Source of the DNA: JBFGWM01 sp041588495
GTDB lineage: Bacteria; Pseudomonadota; Gammaproteobacteria; Pseudomonadales; JBFGWM01
DNA length: 25,636 bases
Reading direction: 5' to 3'
NCBI GenBank assembly: GCA_041588495.1
Contig: JBFGWM010000009.1
Coordinates: 1-25,636, forward strand
Numbering within the stretch: position 1 is the first letter of the stretch; every line of letters starts with the position of its first letter. Shown one piece after another: positions 15,747 to 25,404 of this stretch. The notes under the pieces were generated by a model that searched no databases, was not told the DNA's origin, and was given only the letters and a program-made list of their open reading frames with translations. Both the position numbers and the translations under genes were made by a program.

Positions 15747-16842
15747 TGAGTGGCTCCATGCAGAATCTGGCAACTTCCTCGGCGGCGCCCGGACGGGCCA
15801 GGCCGCGGGCGGCAATCGCCATCTCGCGCAGGCGACCCGGGTCCGCCAGCAATTCCTCCAGCAGCGCGCCGAGGCGCTCCGGATCCAGTTCAGGCTGCGG
15901 CACCAGCACGGCGCCGCCCGCATCGACCAGGTAGCGGGCGTTGGTGGTCTGGTGGTCGTCGACCGCGTGGGGGAACGGAACGAAGATCGCGCCGACACCA
16001 GCCATGGTCAGCTCGGTGACGGTCATCGCGCCGGCACGGCACAGCACCAGGTCGGCCCACGCGTAGGCCTCGTTCATGTGTTCGATGAAGGGCACGACGC
16101 GACCCTCGACCGCATGTTGCCGGTAGGCCTCCGTGGTCTTGTCGATGTGCCGTTTGCCGGCCTGGTGCCAGACCTCGGGTCGCAACTGCGCGTCAATCCG
16201 GGCCAGGGCCGCAGGCACGCATTCGTTGATCGCCACTGCCCCGAGGCTGCCACCAAGCACCAGCAGCCGGGGACGCCCGCCATGGGCCATGACGCGCCCC
16301 TCGGGCTCCGGAACCGAGCCCAGTTCCGCACGCACGGGGTTGCCCACGCAGCGTGCCCGCCCGGGATCACCGAATGAACCGGGGAACGCCTCCAATGTAT
16401 GCCGTGCGAAGCGGGACAGGATGCGGTTGGTCATCCCGGCAACCGAGTTCTGTTCGTGAATGATCAGCGGGCGGCGCACCAGCCACGCGGCAATTCCGCC
16501 GGGGCCGGCGGCGAACCCGCCCATGCCCAGCACGCTCAACGGGCGCAGGTTGCGCACCAGTTCCAGCGCCTGCAGGATCGCACCGAGAATCCGGAACGGT
16601 CCCGCCAGCTTGTGCAGCAGACCCTTCCCGCGCAGGCCGCCGATACGGATATAGGAGATGGGAATGCCCGCCGCCGGGATGACGTCAGCCTCGATCCCCT
16701 GCCGGGTGCCCAGCCAGTGCACGGCGAAGCCGGCTTCGCGCAGGCGGTTCGCGACCGCGAGCGCGGGGAACACGTGTCCACCCGTGCCTCCCGCCATGAT
16801 CAGCACCGTCCGTTCCTCCCCGAGACCATCATCGACCTTCAT
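15739..16842 (-). CDS. murG: Lipid II synthase MurG (GlcNAc transferase)
   Basis: MurG is a membrane-associated glycosyltransferase that adds GlcNAc to lipid I to form lipid II. The start ATG 16842 overlaps the ftsW stop as ATGA and gives 367 residues. The glycine-rich GGTGGHVFPALAVA begins at 18, with the catalytic histidine H23. Further motifs are HEQNSVAGMTNR, CVGNPVR, LGGSLGA and the UDP-GlcNAc site CRAGAMTVTELTMAG ... DDHQTTNA. The frame extends upstream to 17748, but that is shadow of ftsW. The first ten residues (MKVDDGLGEE) form a short extension before the first strand. Confidence 0.97.
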   Translation of the reverse strand: MKVDDGLGEERTVLIMAGGTGGHVFPALAVANRLREAGFAVHWLGTRQGIEADVIPAAGIPISYIRIGGLRGKGLLHKLAGPFRILGAILQALELVRNLRPLSVLGMGGFAAGPGGIAAWLVRRPLIIHEQNSVAGMTNRILSRFARHTLEAFPGSFGDPGRARCVGNPVRAELGSVPEPEGRVMAHGGRPRLLVLGGSLGAVAINECVPAALARIDAQLRPEVWHQAGKRHIDKTTEAYRQHAVEGRVVPFIEHMNEAYAWADLVLCRAGAMTVTELTMAGVGAIFVPFPHAVDDHQTTNARYLVDAGGAVLVPQPELDPERLGALLEELLADPGRLREMAIAARGLARPGAAEEVARFCMEPLNA

Positions 16843-18005
16843 GCGCCCCGTCCCGGCGGTGCACACTGCCGGCACTCGTAATCGGCGCGAAACACCAGCG
16901 CCAGCGCCATGCAGCTCGCCAGCAGGCTGCTGCCACCGAAGCTGAGGAACGGCAGGGTGATCCCCTTGGTCGGCAACAGGCCCGCATTGACCCCAATGTT
17001 GATGAATGCCTGGGCCGCGAACATGAGCGCGATGCCCCACACGAGGTATGCGTGGAAGGGGAGTCCCGCGCGTTCGCAGTGGCGGCCAATGCGGATCGAC
17101 CGCCCCACCAGCAGTACGAACAGCCCGATGACGATCACCGACCCGACCAGCCCGGTTTCCTCGGCGATGATGGCAAACACGAAATCGGTATGTGCCTCGG
17201 GCAGGTAAAACAGCTTCTGGACGCTGTTGCCGAGACCGACTCCGAACCACTCCCCGCGGCCGAAGGCGATCAGCGCCTGGGTCAGCTGGTACCCGCTGTC
17301 GAAGGGGTCCGCCCAGGGGTCGGTGAATGCGGTAAGCCGCTGCATCCGGTAAGGCTGGGAAATCGCCATCAGGACCACCGAGCCCAGGCTCACCAGGATC
17401 AGTGCGGAGAAGTGCAGGAGCCGCACCCCGCTCAGGAATACCATTCCCAGCACGGCACCGATCAGCACCACCGCGGTCCCGAAGTCGGGTTCCATCAGCA
17501 GCAGCACGACCAGCAGCGACACCACGGCCATCGGCTTGACCAGGCCCGCGAGCCGCGTGCGCACGTCCCCGGCCTGCCGCACCAGGTAGCCGGCCATGTA
17601 AATGACCACGCCGATCCGTGCCAGCTCGGACGCCTGCAGGTTGACCGGGCCGAGGGGAATCCAGCGCATGCTGCCGTTGACCTCGCGTCCGATGCCGGGC
17701 ACCAGCACCAGGGTGAGCAGGAGAAATGCCGCGGGCAGCAGCAACCACCCGTGACGCTCCCAGGCCGCCAGCGGAATGCTCAGCAGCGCGACGAACGCGC
17801 TGGCGCCGATGCTCGCGTACACCAGGTGACGGCGCAGGTGATGGAATGGATCATCGTAGTTCTCGGCAGCGATACTGATGGATGCGGAACAGACCATCAC
17901 CAGCCCGATGCAGAACAGCGCAATCGCGGCCACGGCGAGCCCACGGTCGAAATCGGGAATGCCACCGACCGCCTTGTCGCGCCTGAAAGTCATTGCCCTG
18001 GCCAT
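16839..18005 (-). CDS. ftsW: Septal peptidoglycan glycosyltransferase FtsW
   Basis: FtsW is a SEDS-family polytopic membrane protein that polymerises glycan strands at the septum, together with FtsI. It has 388 residues and about ten hydrophobic segments. Family motifs include NGSMRWIPLGPVNLQASELAR, the EPDFGTA segment, and LPEAHTDFVFAIIAEE with D274, the position of the essential catalytic aspartate in SEDS proteins. GFGG-like GITLPFLSFGGSSL lies near the C-terminus. The start ATG 18005 lies 8 nt after the murD stop. An ATG at codon 5 is an alternative. Confidence 0.97.
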   Translation of the reverse strand: MARAMTFRRDKAVGGIPDFDRGLAVAAIALFCIGLVMVCSASISIAAENYDDPFHHLRRHLVYASIGASAFVALLSIPLAAWERHGWLLLPAAFLLLTLVLVPGIGREVNGSMRWIPLGPVNLQASELARIGVVIYMAGYLVRQAGDVRTRLAGLVKPMAVVSLLVVLLLMEPDFGTAVVLIGAVLGMVFLSGVRLLHFSALILVSLGSVVLMAISQPYRMQRLTAFTDPWADPFDSGYQLTQALIAFGRGEWFGVGLGNSVQKLFYLPEAHTDFVFAIIAEETGLVGSVIVIGLFVLLVGRSIRIGRHCERAGLPFHAYLVWGIALMFAAQAFINIGVNAGLLPTKGITLPFLSFGGSSLLASCMALALVFRADYECRQCAPPGRGA

Positions 18006-18013
18006 GATCCGCC

Positions 18014-19378
18014 TCAGTCCAGTTCCGCGACGCAGGTCGCGAACACTTCGCCGCGGTGCTCGAAACCGCGGAACATGTCAAAACTTGCGCAGGCCGGCGA
18101 CAACAACACGGCATCACCCGGACCAGCGATGGACGCCGCCTGGCTGACCGCGCCCGCCATGGAATCCGCGCGATGAAGATCACAGGCGCCCTGCAGCGCC
18201 TCCGCGATCCGCCCCGCATCGCGACCGATCAGTACCGCGGCGCGCACGTGCTTCGCACAGGGTTCGCGCAAGCCTGAAAAGTCCGCGCCCTTGCCGTCAC
18301 CACCGGCGATCAGGATCAGCTTGCCTTCAACCGCCTCGCCCAGGCCGGTGATCGCGGCCACCGTGGCGCCGACATTGGTGCCCTTGGAATCGTTGTACCA
18401 GGCCACCCCGGCGCGCTCGCGCAACCACTGGCACCGATGGGGGAGACCGGCAAACTCGCGCAGGGTCCGGGTCATCGACTCGAGGGGCAGACCGATCGCG
18501 TGACCCAGGGCCAGCGCGGCGAGGGCGTTTGCCACGTTGTGGTTGCCGCGGATGCGCAGGTCGGCCACCGGCATCAGCAACTGGTTCTCGAAAGCGAGCC
18601 AGGTGGCGCCGTCATGGTCACGCAGGCCGAACTCGTTGAGGTCCGGGGTGTCGAGGCCGAACGACCAACGCCGTACGTCCGGAGGCACCAGGGGTTCGGT
18701 CAGCGCATCCTGGCGGTTCACCACCACCTGCCGGCAGCCGCGGAAGATGCGGTGCTTGGCGCGGTGGTAATCCATGATCGAGTCATAGCGGTCCATGTGG
18801 TCGGGGCTCAGGTTGAGGACTGTGGCCACCTCTGCATTCACCCGTTCGAGGGTCTCGAGCTGGAAACTCGACAGCTCCAGCACGTAATAATCGCGCGCCC
18901 CCGCTTCCAGCAGTTCCAGCGCCGGGGTCCCGATGTTGCCGCCCACGCCGACCCGGAAACCCGCATTTTTCACCAGTTCTCCGGTCAGCACGGTGACCGT
19001 GCTCTTGGCGTTGGAGCCGGTGATGGCGATCACCGGCTTGGTCACTTCCTCCAGGAACAGGCCGATGTCGCCGGTAACCGCGACACCCCGCCCGATGGCG
19101 GCGGCGATGGCCGGCTCGCGCAGGGACACGCCGGGGCTGACCACCAGTTGGTCCGCGCGACCAAGCAGCGCGGCGTCGAATCCACCGAGATGCAGTTCGG
19201 CGTCCGGAAACTCGGTGCGGAACTCGGCGAGACGTGGCGGCGCCTCGCGACTGTCGACCACCGCGAACCGGCGGCCCCGCGCCGCCAGGTGGCGCGCGCA
19301 CGACAGCCCCGTGGACCCCAGGCCCACGATCACGTTCAGGTGGTCGCTCGCGATCAGTTCTGCCACTGCTGCTGCCAA
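18014..19378 (-). CDS. murD: UDP-N-acetylmuramoyl-L-alanine--D-glutamate ligase MurD
   Basis: MurD adds D-glutamate to the growing stem peptide. It is 454 residues from a TTG at 19378, chosen because GAGGA lies just upstream. A GTG at codon 5 is the alternative. The N-terminal UMP-binding fold has VGLGSTGLSCARHL (18-31). The P-loop is GSNAKST (121-127), where alanine replaces the glycine of E. coli. The same variant occurs in Pseudomonas MurD, so it is not a defect. Further support comes from LNLSPDHMDRY and the WYNDSKGTNVGAT motif. It lies 19 nt after mraY. Confidence 0.96.
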   Translation of the reverse strand: MAAAVAELIASDHLNVIVGLGSTGLSCARHLAARGRRFAVVDSREAPPRLAEFRTEFPDAELHLGGFDAALLGRADQLVVSPGVSLREPAIAAAIGRGVAVTGDIGLFLEEVTKPVIAITGSNAKSTVTVLTGELVKNAGFRVGVGGNIGTPALELLEAGARDYYVLELSSFQLETLERVNAEVATVLNLSPDHMDRYDSIMDYHRAKHRIFRGCRQVVVNRQDALTEPLVPPDVRRWSFGLDTPDLNEFGLRDHDGATWLAFENQLLMPVADLRIRGNHNVANALAALALGHAIGLPLESMTRTLREFAGLPHRCQWLRERAGVAWYNDSKGTNVGATVAAITGLGEAVEGKLILIAGGDGKGADFSGLREPCAKHVRAAVLIGRDAGRIAEALQGACDLHRADSMAGAVSQAASIAGPGDAVLLSPACASFDMFRGFEHRGEVFATCVAELD

Positions 19379-19397
19379 TCGTTCCTCGTTTCTGCGC

Positions 19398-20480
19398 TCA
19401 ACGCAGTTTCAGTGTCGCCAGCCCGAACAGGACCAGGATCACCGTGATGATCCAGAAGCGCACGATCACGCGCGGTTCAGGCCAGCCTTTCAGTTCGAAA
19501 TGGTGATGCAGGGGCGCCATGCGGAAGATGCGCCGCCCGGTCAACTTGAATGACGAGACCTGCAGGATCACGGAGACGGTTTCCATCACGAACACGCCAC
19601 CCATGATCAGGAGCACGATCTCGTGCCGCACGATCACCGCGATCACGCCCAGCGCCGCACCAAGCGCCAACGCGCCGACGTCGCCCATGAACACCTGCGC
19701 GGGATAGGTGTTGAACCAGAGAAATCCCAACCCGGCGCCGGCCAGCGCGCCGCAGAACACCACCAGTTCGCCGGCGCCGGCGATGTAGGGGATATGCAGG
19801 TACTCGGAGAACTCCACGTGACCCGCAAGGTAGGCAATGATGCCGAGCGCGCTGCCCACCAGCACGGTGGGCAGGATGGCCAGGCCGTCCAGGCCGTCGG
19901 TGAGGTTCACCGCGTTGCTGGTGCCGACCACCACGAAGTAGGTGAATATGATGTAGAACCAGCCCATGTTGATGGCCACGTTCTTGAAGAAAGGCACGAT
20001 CAGTTCGGTCTCGGCCGGGGTGGCGGCGGTCATAAACAGGAACACGCCGACGCCGAAACCTCCGATCGACTGCCAGAAATATTTCCATCGCGCGGGCAGG
20101 CCGCGGGAATCCTTTTCCACCACCTTGCGGTAGTCGTCGACCCAGCCGATGGCACCGAACAGGAAGGTCACCACGCACACCACCCACACGTAGCGGTTGC
20201 CGAGGTCGGCCCATAACAGGGTGCTGACCAGGATCGCGACCAGGATGAGCGCACCGCCCATGGTCGGTGTTCCGGCCTTGCTGAGATGGGATTCAGGCCC
20301 GGAACTGCGCACCGCCTGGCCGATCTGGTAGTAGCTCAGCTTGCGGATCATGATCGGACCGACCAGCAGTGAAATCGCCAGGGCGGTGAGCGTGCCGAGA
20401 ATGCCGCGGAAGGTCAGGTACTGGAATACCCGGAAAATCGATTCGACGCTGGCGAGTTCCTGGGTCAGCCAATAGAGCAT
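19398..20480 (-). CDS. mraY: Phospho-N-acetylmuramoyl-pentapeptide transferase MraY
   Basis: MraY transfers phospho-MurNAc-pentapeptide to undecaprenyl phosphate to form lipid I. It is 360 residues, the same length as in E. coli, with ten hydrophobic segments. The catalytic aspartate pair D115/D116 lies in GWVDDYRK. NLTDGLDGLA and FMGDVGALALG (D267) complete the metal site, and MAPLHHHFELKGW is the family histidine motif. The start ATG 20480 is 2 nt after the murF stop. Confidence 0.98.
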   Translation of the reverse strand: MLYWLTQELASVESIFRVFQYLTFRGILGTLTALAISLLVGPIMIRKLSYYQIGQAVRSSGPESHLSKAGTPTMGGALILVAILVSTLLWADLGNRYVWVVCVVTFLFGAIGWVDDYRKVVEKDSRGLPARWKYFWQSIGGFGVGVFLFMTAATPAETELIVPFFKNVAINMGWFYIIFTYFVVVGTSNAVNLTDGLDGLAILPTVLVGSALGIIAYLAGHVEFSEYLHIPYIAGAGELVVFCGALAGAGLGFLWFNTYPAQVFMGDVGALALGAALGVIAVIVRHEIVLLIMGGVFVMETVSVILQVSSFKLTGRRIFRMAPLHHHFELKGWPEPRVIVRFWIITVILVLFGLATLKLR

Positions 20481-20482
20481 TT

Positions 20483-21841
20483 CTAATCCTCCCCGCCCGT
20501 GAGCGCGGCCACGACCTGTTCCATGCGCGCGCTGCGCGAACCCTTGACCAGCACGGTTACCCCGGGCACCAGCAGGGGGCGAAGTTCCGACACCAGTTGG
20601 TCGACATCATCGAAGCACTGCGCGTCGCTACCGAATGCCGCCGCCGCATGGGCGCTCAGCGGTCCGCGGGTGAAGAGCCTGTCGATGCCGGCATCGCGGG
20701 CGGCGCGCCCGGTATCGGCGTGCATCTGCTCCGCATCCTCACCGAGTTCGGCCATGTCGCCCATCACCAGCACACGGGTTCCGGGCGCGGATGCCAGGAC
20801 CTCGATGGCGGCGCGGAAGGAGGACGGGTTGGCGTTGTAGGCATCATCGATGATGCGCGATCCCCCGGGGCCATCGAGATACTGCAGGCGGCCGCGCACG
20901 CCGGTGAAGCTTTCCAGTCCACCCACGATGTCCCTGGCGTCCAGTCCCGTGGCAAGGCATGCCGCGGCAGCGGCCAGCGCGTTGGCGACATTGTGCCGGC
21001 CGGGAACACCGAGCCGGACCGGTAAGGGATCGGGAACACCGGCGAGGGTGAACTCCGCGCAACCGTTGGCCCCCGCGCCGATCTGCTCCGCCCGGATATC
21101 GGCCTCACCACGTTCCAGGCTGAAAGTGATGCGCTTCCTTGCGCCGATCCGCGACAACCACTGTTCCGCCGCGGGGTCGTCCAGGTTCACGATTGCGGTA
21201 CCGTCCCCGCCGAGGCCGTCATAGATCTCGCCCTTGGCGCGCACGACGTTGGCGAGGCCGCCGAATCCCTCGATGTGGGCCCCGGCCGCGTTGGTGATCA
21301 GCGCGACATCGGGCCCCGCCATGCGCACCGTGAGGGCGATCTCGCCCACCGCGCTGGCGCCAAGCTCGATCACCGCGTAACGGTGTTCCGCGCCGATCTT
21401 CAATAACGTGAGCGGCACTCCGACCTCGTTGTTGAGGTTGCCTTCCGTGGCGAGTACCGCTCCCGAACCCTGCAGGATGGACGCGATCATTTCCTTGACC
21501 GTGGTCTTCCCGCTACTGCCCGTGACCGCGATCACGGGGCCCTTGAACTGCCTGCGATTGAGTGCGCCGAGTTCGCCAAGCGCGATGCGCGTGTCAGCCA
21601 CCTCGAGCTGCGGAACGCCGGCGTCCTGGACAGCGCTGACGATTGCACCGCAGGCTTTTTTTGCAGCTGCCTCCGGCACGAACCGGTTGCCGTCGAAATT
21701 GGGGCCGGAGAGCGCGACGAACAGGTCCCCGGGCACGATCTTCCGGGTGTCGGTGCTGACCGAACAGAACTCGCAGTCGCCACCGCTGAGCGTGCCGGCC
21801 AGGGGTCCGGCGATTTCCGACAGCCGCATCGCCCGCATCAT
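20483..21841 (-). CDS. murF: UDP-MurNAc-tripeptide--D-alanyl-D-alanine ligase MurF
   Basis: MurF adds D-Ala-D-Ala to the UDP-MurNAc-tripeptide to complete the pentapeptide. It has 452 residues from ATG 21841, which overlaps the murE stop as ATGA. The next codon is also ATG, and a third ATG is at codon 5, so the exact start is uncertain by up to four residues. The P-loop TGSSGKTT is at 107-114. Other motifs are EGNLNNEVGVPLTLL, VIELGASAVGEI, and IDDAYNANPSSF near the C-terminal domain. Frame upstream of 21841 is murE shadow. Confidence 0.97.
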   Translation of the reverse strand: MMRAMRLSEIAGPLAGTLSGGDCEFCSVSTDTRKIVPGDLFVALSGPNFDGNRFVPEAAAKKACGAIVSAVQDAGVPQLEVADTRIALGELGALNRRQFKGPVIAVTGSSGKTTVKEMIASILQGSGAVLATEGNLNNEVGVPLTLLKIGAEHRYAVIELGASAVGEIALTVRMAGPDVALITNAAGAHIEGFGGLANVVRAKGEIYDGLGGDGTAIVNLDDPAAEQWLSRIGARKRITFSLERGEADIRAEQIGAGANGCAEFTLAGVPDPLPVRLGVPGRHNVANALAAAAACLATGLDARDIVGGLESFTGVRGRLQYLDGPGGSRIIDDAYNANPSSFRAAIEVLASAPGTRVLVMGDMAELGEDAEQMHADTGRAARDAGIDRLFTRGPLSAHAAAAFGSDAQCFDDVDQLVSELRPLLVPGVTVLVKGSRSARMEQVVAALTGGED

Positions 21842-23349
21842 GATTGTTTCTGCCGCTCCTCGAGTGCCTGGCGCGCCTGGGTCAGGTCGCTGAACGGCCA
21901 CTTGCGACCATCGATGTCCTGGTAGGTTTCGTGACCCTTGCCGGCGATCACCACCATGTCGTTTTTACCCGCGCGGGCAATCGCGCCGCGAATTGCCTCG
22001 GCACGGTTATGCTCCACCTCGACTTGTCGGTCGGCAGGAATTCCGGAAAGAATCTCGCCAACGATCTCCTCCGGGCTCTCGCGCCGCGGATTGTCGTCGG
22101 TGACGATCACGTGATCGGCCAGGCGCGCGGCGATCTCGCCCATCTGCGGACGCTTGCCCGGGTCACGGTTGCCACCGCAGCCGAAGACACACCACAGCTC
22201 GCCACTGCAGTGGTCGCGCACCGCGCCGAGCACGTTTTCCAGGGCGTCGGGCGTATGCGCGTAATCGACGATAACCGCGGGACGCAGGGACCCGCCGATG
22301 CGTTCCATGCGTCCGCTCACGGTGGTCAGGGTCGCCAGCGCCTCGGCGATTTCCACCGCTGTGTAACTGCGCAACCACAGCGCGCCGAATGCCGCCAGCA
22401 GGTTGGAAATATTGAAACTGCCGAGCAGGCTGGTCTGGAAACCGATCGTGCCGCCGGGATAGCGGATATCCAGGTCGAACCCGGAGCCGGAGGCAGTCAC
22501 CGATTGCGCCAGGATGTCGGCCTCCGGACGGCTCCGGCTGTAGGTGATCACGCGCACGGTGCTGCCCAGCTCCGCGGCGAGCCTGCGGCCAAATGCGTCA
22601 TCGATGTTGATCACCGCTGACCTGAGTCCGGGGAAGTAAAACAACCGACGCTTGGCCTCGCCGTAGGCTTCCATGTTGGCGTGGTAGTCGAGGTGGTCGC
22701 GGCTCAGGTTGGTAAAGATCGCGGTACGCACCCGCACCCCGTTGAGCCGACCCTGCTCGAGCCCGTGGGAGGAGGCCTCCAACGCCACCGCCTCCGCGTT
22801 CTGGCCGAGCAGTTCCGCCAGCAGTTCCTGCACCCGGATCGGGTCCGGCGTGGTATGCGTCGACTCGGTGAAGGTGCCCGGCAGTCCGTAGCCGATGGTG
22901 CCCATGACCCCGCAACGCATTCCCAGCGAGTTCAGGGCGCCGGCAATAAATTGCGTGCACGACGTCTTGCCGTTGGTGCCGGTCACGGCCAGGACATCGA
23001 GACTGGCCGAGGGGTCGTTATAGAAACGCGCCGCAAAGCCGCCGACCTTGGCCGGGAGATCGGGAATCGGGATCACCGGAACACCGCTCTCCACCCGCGG
23101 CCTCTCCCACTCGTCGACCGCCTCGACCAGGACGCCGATGGCGCCGGCAGCGATCGCGTCGGGAATAAAGTTGCGTCCGTCCACGGTGGTGCCCTCGAGG
23201 GCGATGAACAGGTCGCCGGCCGCAACCCGGCGGCTGTCCAGCTGCAGGGAGCGGATCGCCGAGTCCATGTCCGGCGGCAGGCTGAACTCGTCCGCCAGGA
23301 GTTCCGAGAGAGTCAGCTTGTTGCAGTTGTTGATCTCAGGCATCAGCAT
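21838..23349 (-). CDS. murE: UDP-MurNAc-tripeptide synthetase MurE (meso-diaminopimelate-adding)
   Basis: MurE adds the third amino acid of the stem. The DNPR motif (419-422) marks enzymes that add meso-diaminopimelate, as in Gram-negative bacteria. The P-loop TGTNGKTS is at 123-130, the carbamylated lysine at K233 (YGEAKRRLF), and the HTTPDP substrate segment at 165-170. It has 503 residues from ATG 23349, which overlaps the ftsI end by 14 nt. An ATG at codon 3 is a close alternative. GKGHETYQ near the C-terminus is typical. Confidence 0.97.
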   Translation of the reverse strand: MLMPEINNCNKLTLSELLADEFSLPPDMDSAIRSLQLDSRRVAAGDLFIALEGTTVDGRNFIPDAIAAGAIGVLVEAVDEWERPRVESGVPVIPIPDLPAKVGGFAARFYNDPSASLDVLAVTGTNGKTSCTQFIAGALNSLGMRCGVMGTIGYGLPGTFTESTHTTPDPIRVQELLAELLGQNAEAVALEASSHGLEQGRLNGVRVRTAIFTNLSRDHLDYHANMEAYGEAKRRLFYFPGLRSAVINIDDAFGRRLAAELGSTVRVITYSRSRPEADILAQSVTASGSGFDLDIRYPGGTIGFQTSLLGSFNISNLLAAFGALWLRSYTAVEIAEALATLTTVSGRMERIGGSLRPAVIVDYAHTPDALENVLGAVRDHCSGELWCVFGCGGNRDPGKRPQMGEIAARLADHVIVTDDNPRRESPEEIVGEILSGIPADRQVEVEHNRAEAIRGAIARAGKNDMVVIAGKGHETYQDIDGRKWPFSDLTQARQALEERQKQS

Positions 23350-25069
23350 TCTTGTCCCTCGCCACGGGTTCGGTTCCCCGGCGCACCAGCCGGTTGCCGG
23401 CAGCGTCCGGCGGAACGTTCAGAATGCGCAGGGCGTCGCCCATGATGCGCGCGAAGACCGGGGCCGCGACTTCGCCACCGTAGTATTTCTCGCCGCGCGG
23501 GCCGTCGATCACGACCACGCCCGCCAGGCGCGGCCGGCTGGCCGGCACCACCCCGGCGAACATGGCCACGTAATCGTCCTCGGCATAGCCGCCCTTGCCA
23601 TCGACCTTGTGCACGGTCCCGGTCTTGCCGGCAACCCGGTAACCGGAAACCCCTGCGCGGGTCCCGGTGCCACCCTCCTCGGTGACATTCTCGAGCATTC
23701 CCAGCACCCGGTTCGCAATCTTCACTTCCATGACCCGCCACGGCTCCGGACCCGCCGCAGCGCGCACCAGGGACACCGGACGACGCACGCCGCCAGCGGC
23801 CAGGGTCGCGTAGGCCTGGGCGATCTGCAGCGGCGTGGCGGAGAGGCCGTAGCCGAACGAGAGCGTCGCCGTCTGGATATCCTTCCACTTGCGACGCGAT
23901 GGCAGCATACCGCTGTCCTCGCCCGGATAGCCGGTCCCGGTGCTTTCGCCGAACCCGACCTGGCCGAACACTTCACGCACCCGCTGCGGCCCGATATCGA
24001 GGGCGAGGCGGGTGATGCCGACGTTACTCGACTTGGCGAGGATGTCGCGGATATCCAGCATCCCGTAATCGCGGTGATCGCGGACGGTCTTGCCGTCCAC
24101 CCGCATGTGACCCGGGGAGGTGTTCAGCAGGGTTGCCGGGTGGTAACGGCCCGTGGCCAGTGCCGCGGCGACCGTGAACGGCTTCACCGTGGAACCGGGT
24201 TCCAGGCTGTCGGTGATGGCGCGGTTGCGCAGGTAGGCGACCTTCATGTCGCGGCGATCATTGGGATTGAACGACGGCTGGTTGACCATCGCCAGGATCT
24301 CGCCGGTGGGCACGTCGATCAGCACCATGGAGCCGCCCCGTGCGCGGTGCTGGCGCACGGCTGATTTCAGCTCGCGATAGGCAAAGTACTGGATGCGCAG
24401 GTCGATCGTGGTCTGCAGGTCCTGGCCCGGATCCGCGGCGCGCAAGGTGCGCAAACGGCGCACCACGCGTCCGCGACGGTCCTTCACGACCTGCTTGGCG
24501 CCCGGGGTTCCGGCCAGCACCTGCTCGTAAGCCAGTTCCAGCCCTTCCTGGCCACGGTCATCGATGTCGGTGATACCCACCACGTGGGCGGCCACCTCTG
24601 CAGCCGGGTAAAAACGCCGGTACTCGCGCCGCACCGAGACACCCGGCACACCGAGTTCCATCACCCGTTCCGCGGCGGCGGGCTGCATGTGCCGACGCAG
24701 GTACACGAAGCGTTTGCCGGCGAATGCCTGCACGCGCTCGCGCAGGGATTCCTCCGCCATCTCGAGGGATGCCGCGAGTTCGCCCAGCGGCACCTCATCC
24801 GGATCGAGCAGGGAGGGATCCGCCCAGATCGAGGCCACCGTGGTGCTGACCGCCAGGGGTTCGCCGCGACGGTCGACAATCATGCCGCGGTGGCCGGGGA
24901 TCGGCTCGGTGCGCACCACGCGGGCATCGCCCTGGCCCTGCAGGAACGCGCGATCATTTATCTGAAGGTCGACCACCCGCCACAGCAGCGTGCCGAGAGC
25001 CGTGCACAGGCACACCGAAACCAGCGCAAGGCGCATCGGGTAACCGGGTTCCGGCTGCCGTTCCTTCAT
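23336..25069 (-). CDS. ftsI: Septal peptidoglycan transpeptidase FtsI (PBP3)
   Basis: FtsI is the class B penicillin-binding protein that cross-links septal peptidoglycan. It has 577 residues (E. coli 588). A short cytoplasmic tail and one membrane segment (about 13-32) precede the dimerisation/pedestal domain starting at PIPGHRGMIVDRRGEPLA. The transpeptidase motifs are S293-T-V-K296 (SxxK), S347-S-N (SxN) and K482-T-G-T (KTG). The start ATG 25069 overlaps the ftsL stop as ATGA. The C-terminal 20 residues are charged and likely flexible. Confidence 0.98.
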   Translation of the reverse strand: MKERQPEPGYPMRLALVSVCLCTALGTLLWRVVDLQINDRAFLQGQGDARVVRTEPIPGHRGMIVDRRGEPLAVSTTVASIWADPSLLDPDEVPLGELAASLEMAEESLRERVQAFAGKRFVYLRRHMQPAAAERVMELGVPGVSVRREYRRFYPAAEVAAHVVGITDIDDRGQEGLELAYEQVLAGTPGAKQVVKDRRGRVVRRLRTLRAADPGQDLQTTIDLRIQYFAYRELKSAVRQHRARGGSMVLIDVPTGEILAMVNQPSFNPNDRRDMKVAYLRNRAITDSLEPGSTVKPFTVAAALATGRYHPATLLNTSPGHMRVDGKTVRDHRDYGMLDIRDILAKSSNVGITRLALDIGPQRVREVFGQVGFGESTGTGYPGEDSGMLPSRRKWKDIQTATLSFGYGLSATPLQIAQAYATLAAGGVRRPVSLVRAAAGPEPWRVMEVKIANRVLGMLENVTEEGGTGTRAGVSGYRVAGKTGTVHKVDGKGGYAEDDYVAMFAGVVPASRPRLAGVVVIDGPRGEKYYGGEVAAPVFARIMGDALRILNVPPDAAGNRLVRRGTEPVARDKNADA

Positions 25070-25401
25070 TGCCTGATGGTCACTATTTCAAAGGGGTCTG
25101 GCGCTTCCATGTCGAGGCGCCTGCCCGCGATATCCGAAATCCGGCCGTGTCCCGACCATGCACCCTGCTCGAGCAGGAGCTTGTCCCACTCCATGCGATA
25201 GCGGTCCGCTTGGTCTTCCAGCAGTTCCAGGCGGTTCGCCAACTCGCGACCGTGATGCGCGGTTTCCACCACGCTCACCGCCGTCGCGCACACCGCGCCC
25301 AGCAGTACGCCGAGCCCGAGAATAGGTGCCATCCCTGGCTTCCCGGCATGCTCATCGCGCCGGGACCTCCCTGCATTCCTGTCCGCGCCCCTGCCCGCCA
25401 T
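25066..25401 (-). CDS. ftsL: Cell division protein FtsL
   Basis: This small bitopic divisome protein is 111 residues long. The cytoplasmic tail (about 1-23) is basic, one membrane segment lies at about 24-46, and the periplasmic part has a coiled coil (HGRELANRLELLEDQADRY) expected to pair with FtsB. The DPFEIVTI end resembles the conserved end of FtsL proteins. Sequence conservation is low in this family, so position between rsmH and ftsI is the main support. The start ATG is 3 nt after the rsmH stop. A start at codon 24 is possible but would remove the tail. Confidence 0.92.
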   Translation of the reverse strand: MAGRGADRNAGRSRRDEHAGKPGMAPILGLGVLLGAVCATAVSVVETAHHGRELANRLELLEDQADRYRMEWDKLLLEQGAWSGHGRISDIAGRRLDMEAPDPFEIVTIRQ

Positions 25402-25404
25402 GCC

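Noticed and set aside
16843..17748. Upstream extension of the murG frame
   Set aside because: Overlaps ftsW in another frame and reads as Arg/Gly/Pro-rich nonsense. The ATG at 16842 gives a normal MurG that overlaps the ftsW stop.
18977..19034. MurD P-loop with alanine (GSNAKST) as a possible inactivating change
   Set aside because: The same variant occurs in Pseudomonas MurD, so it is a normal family form.
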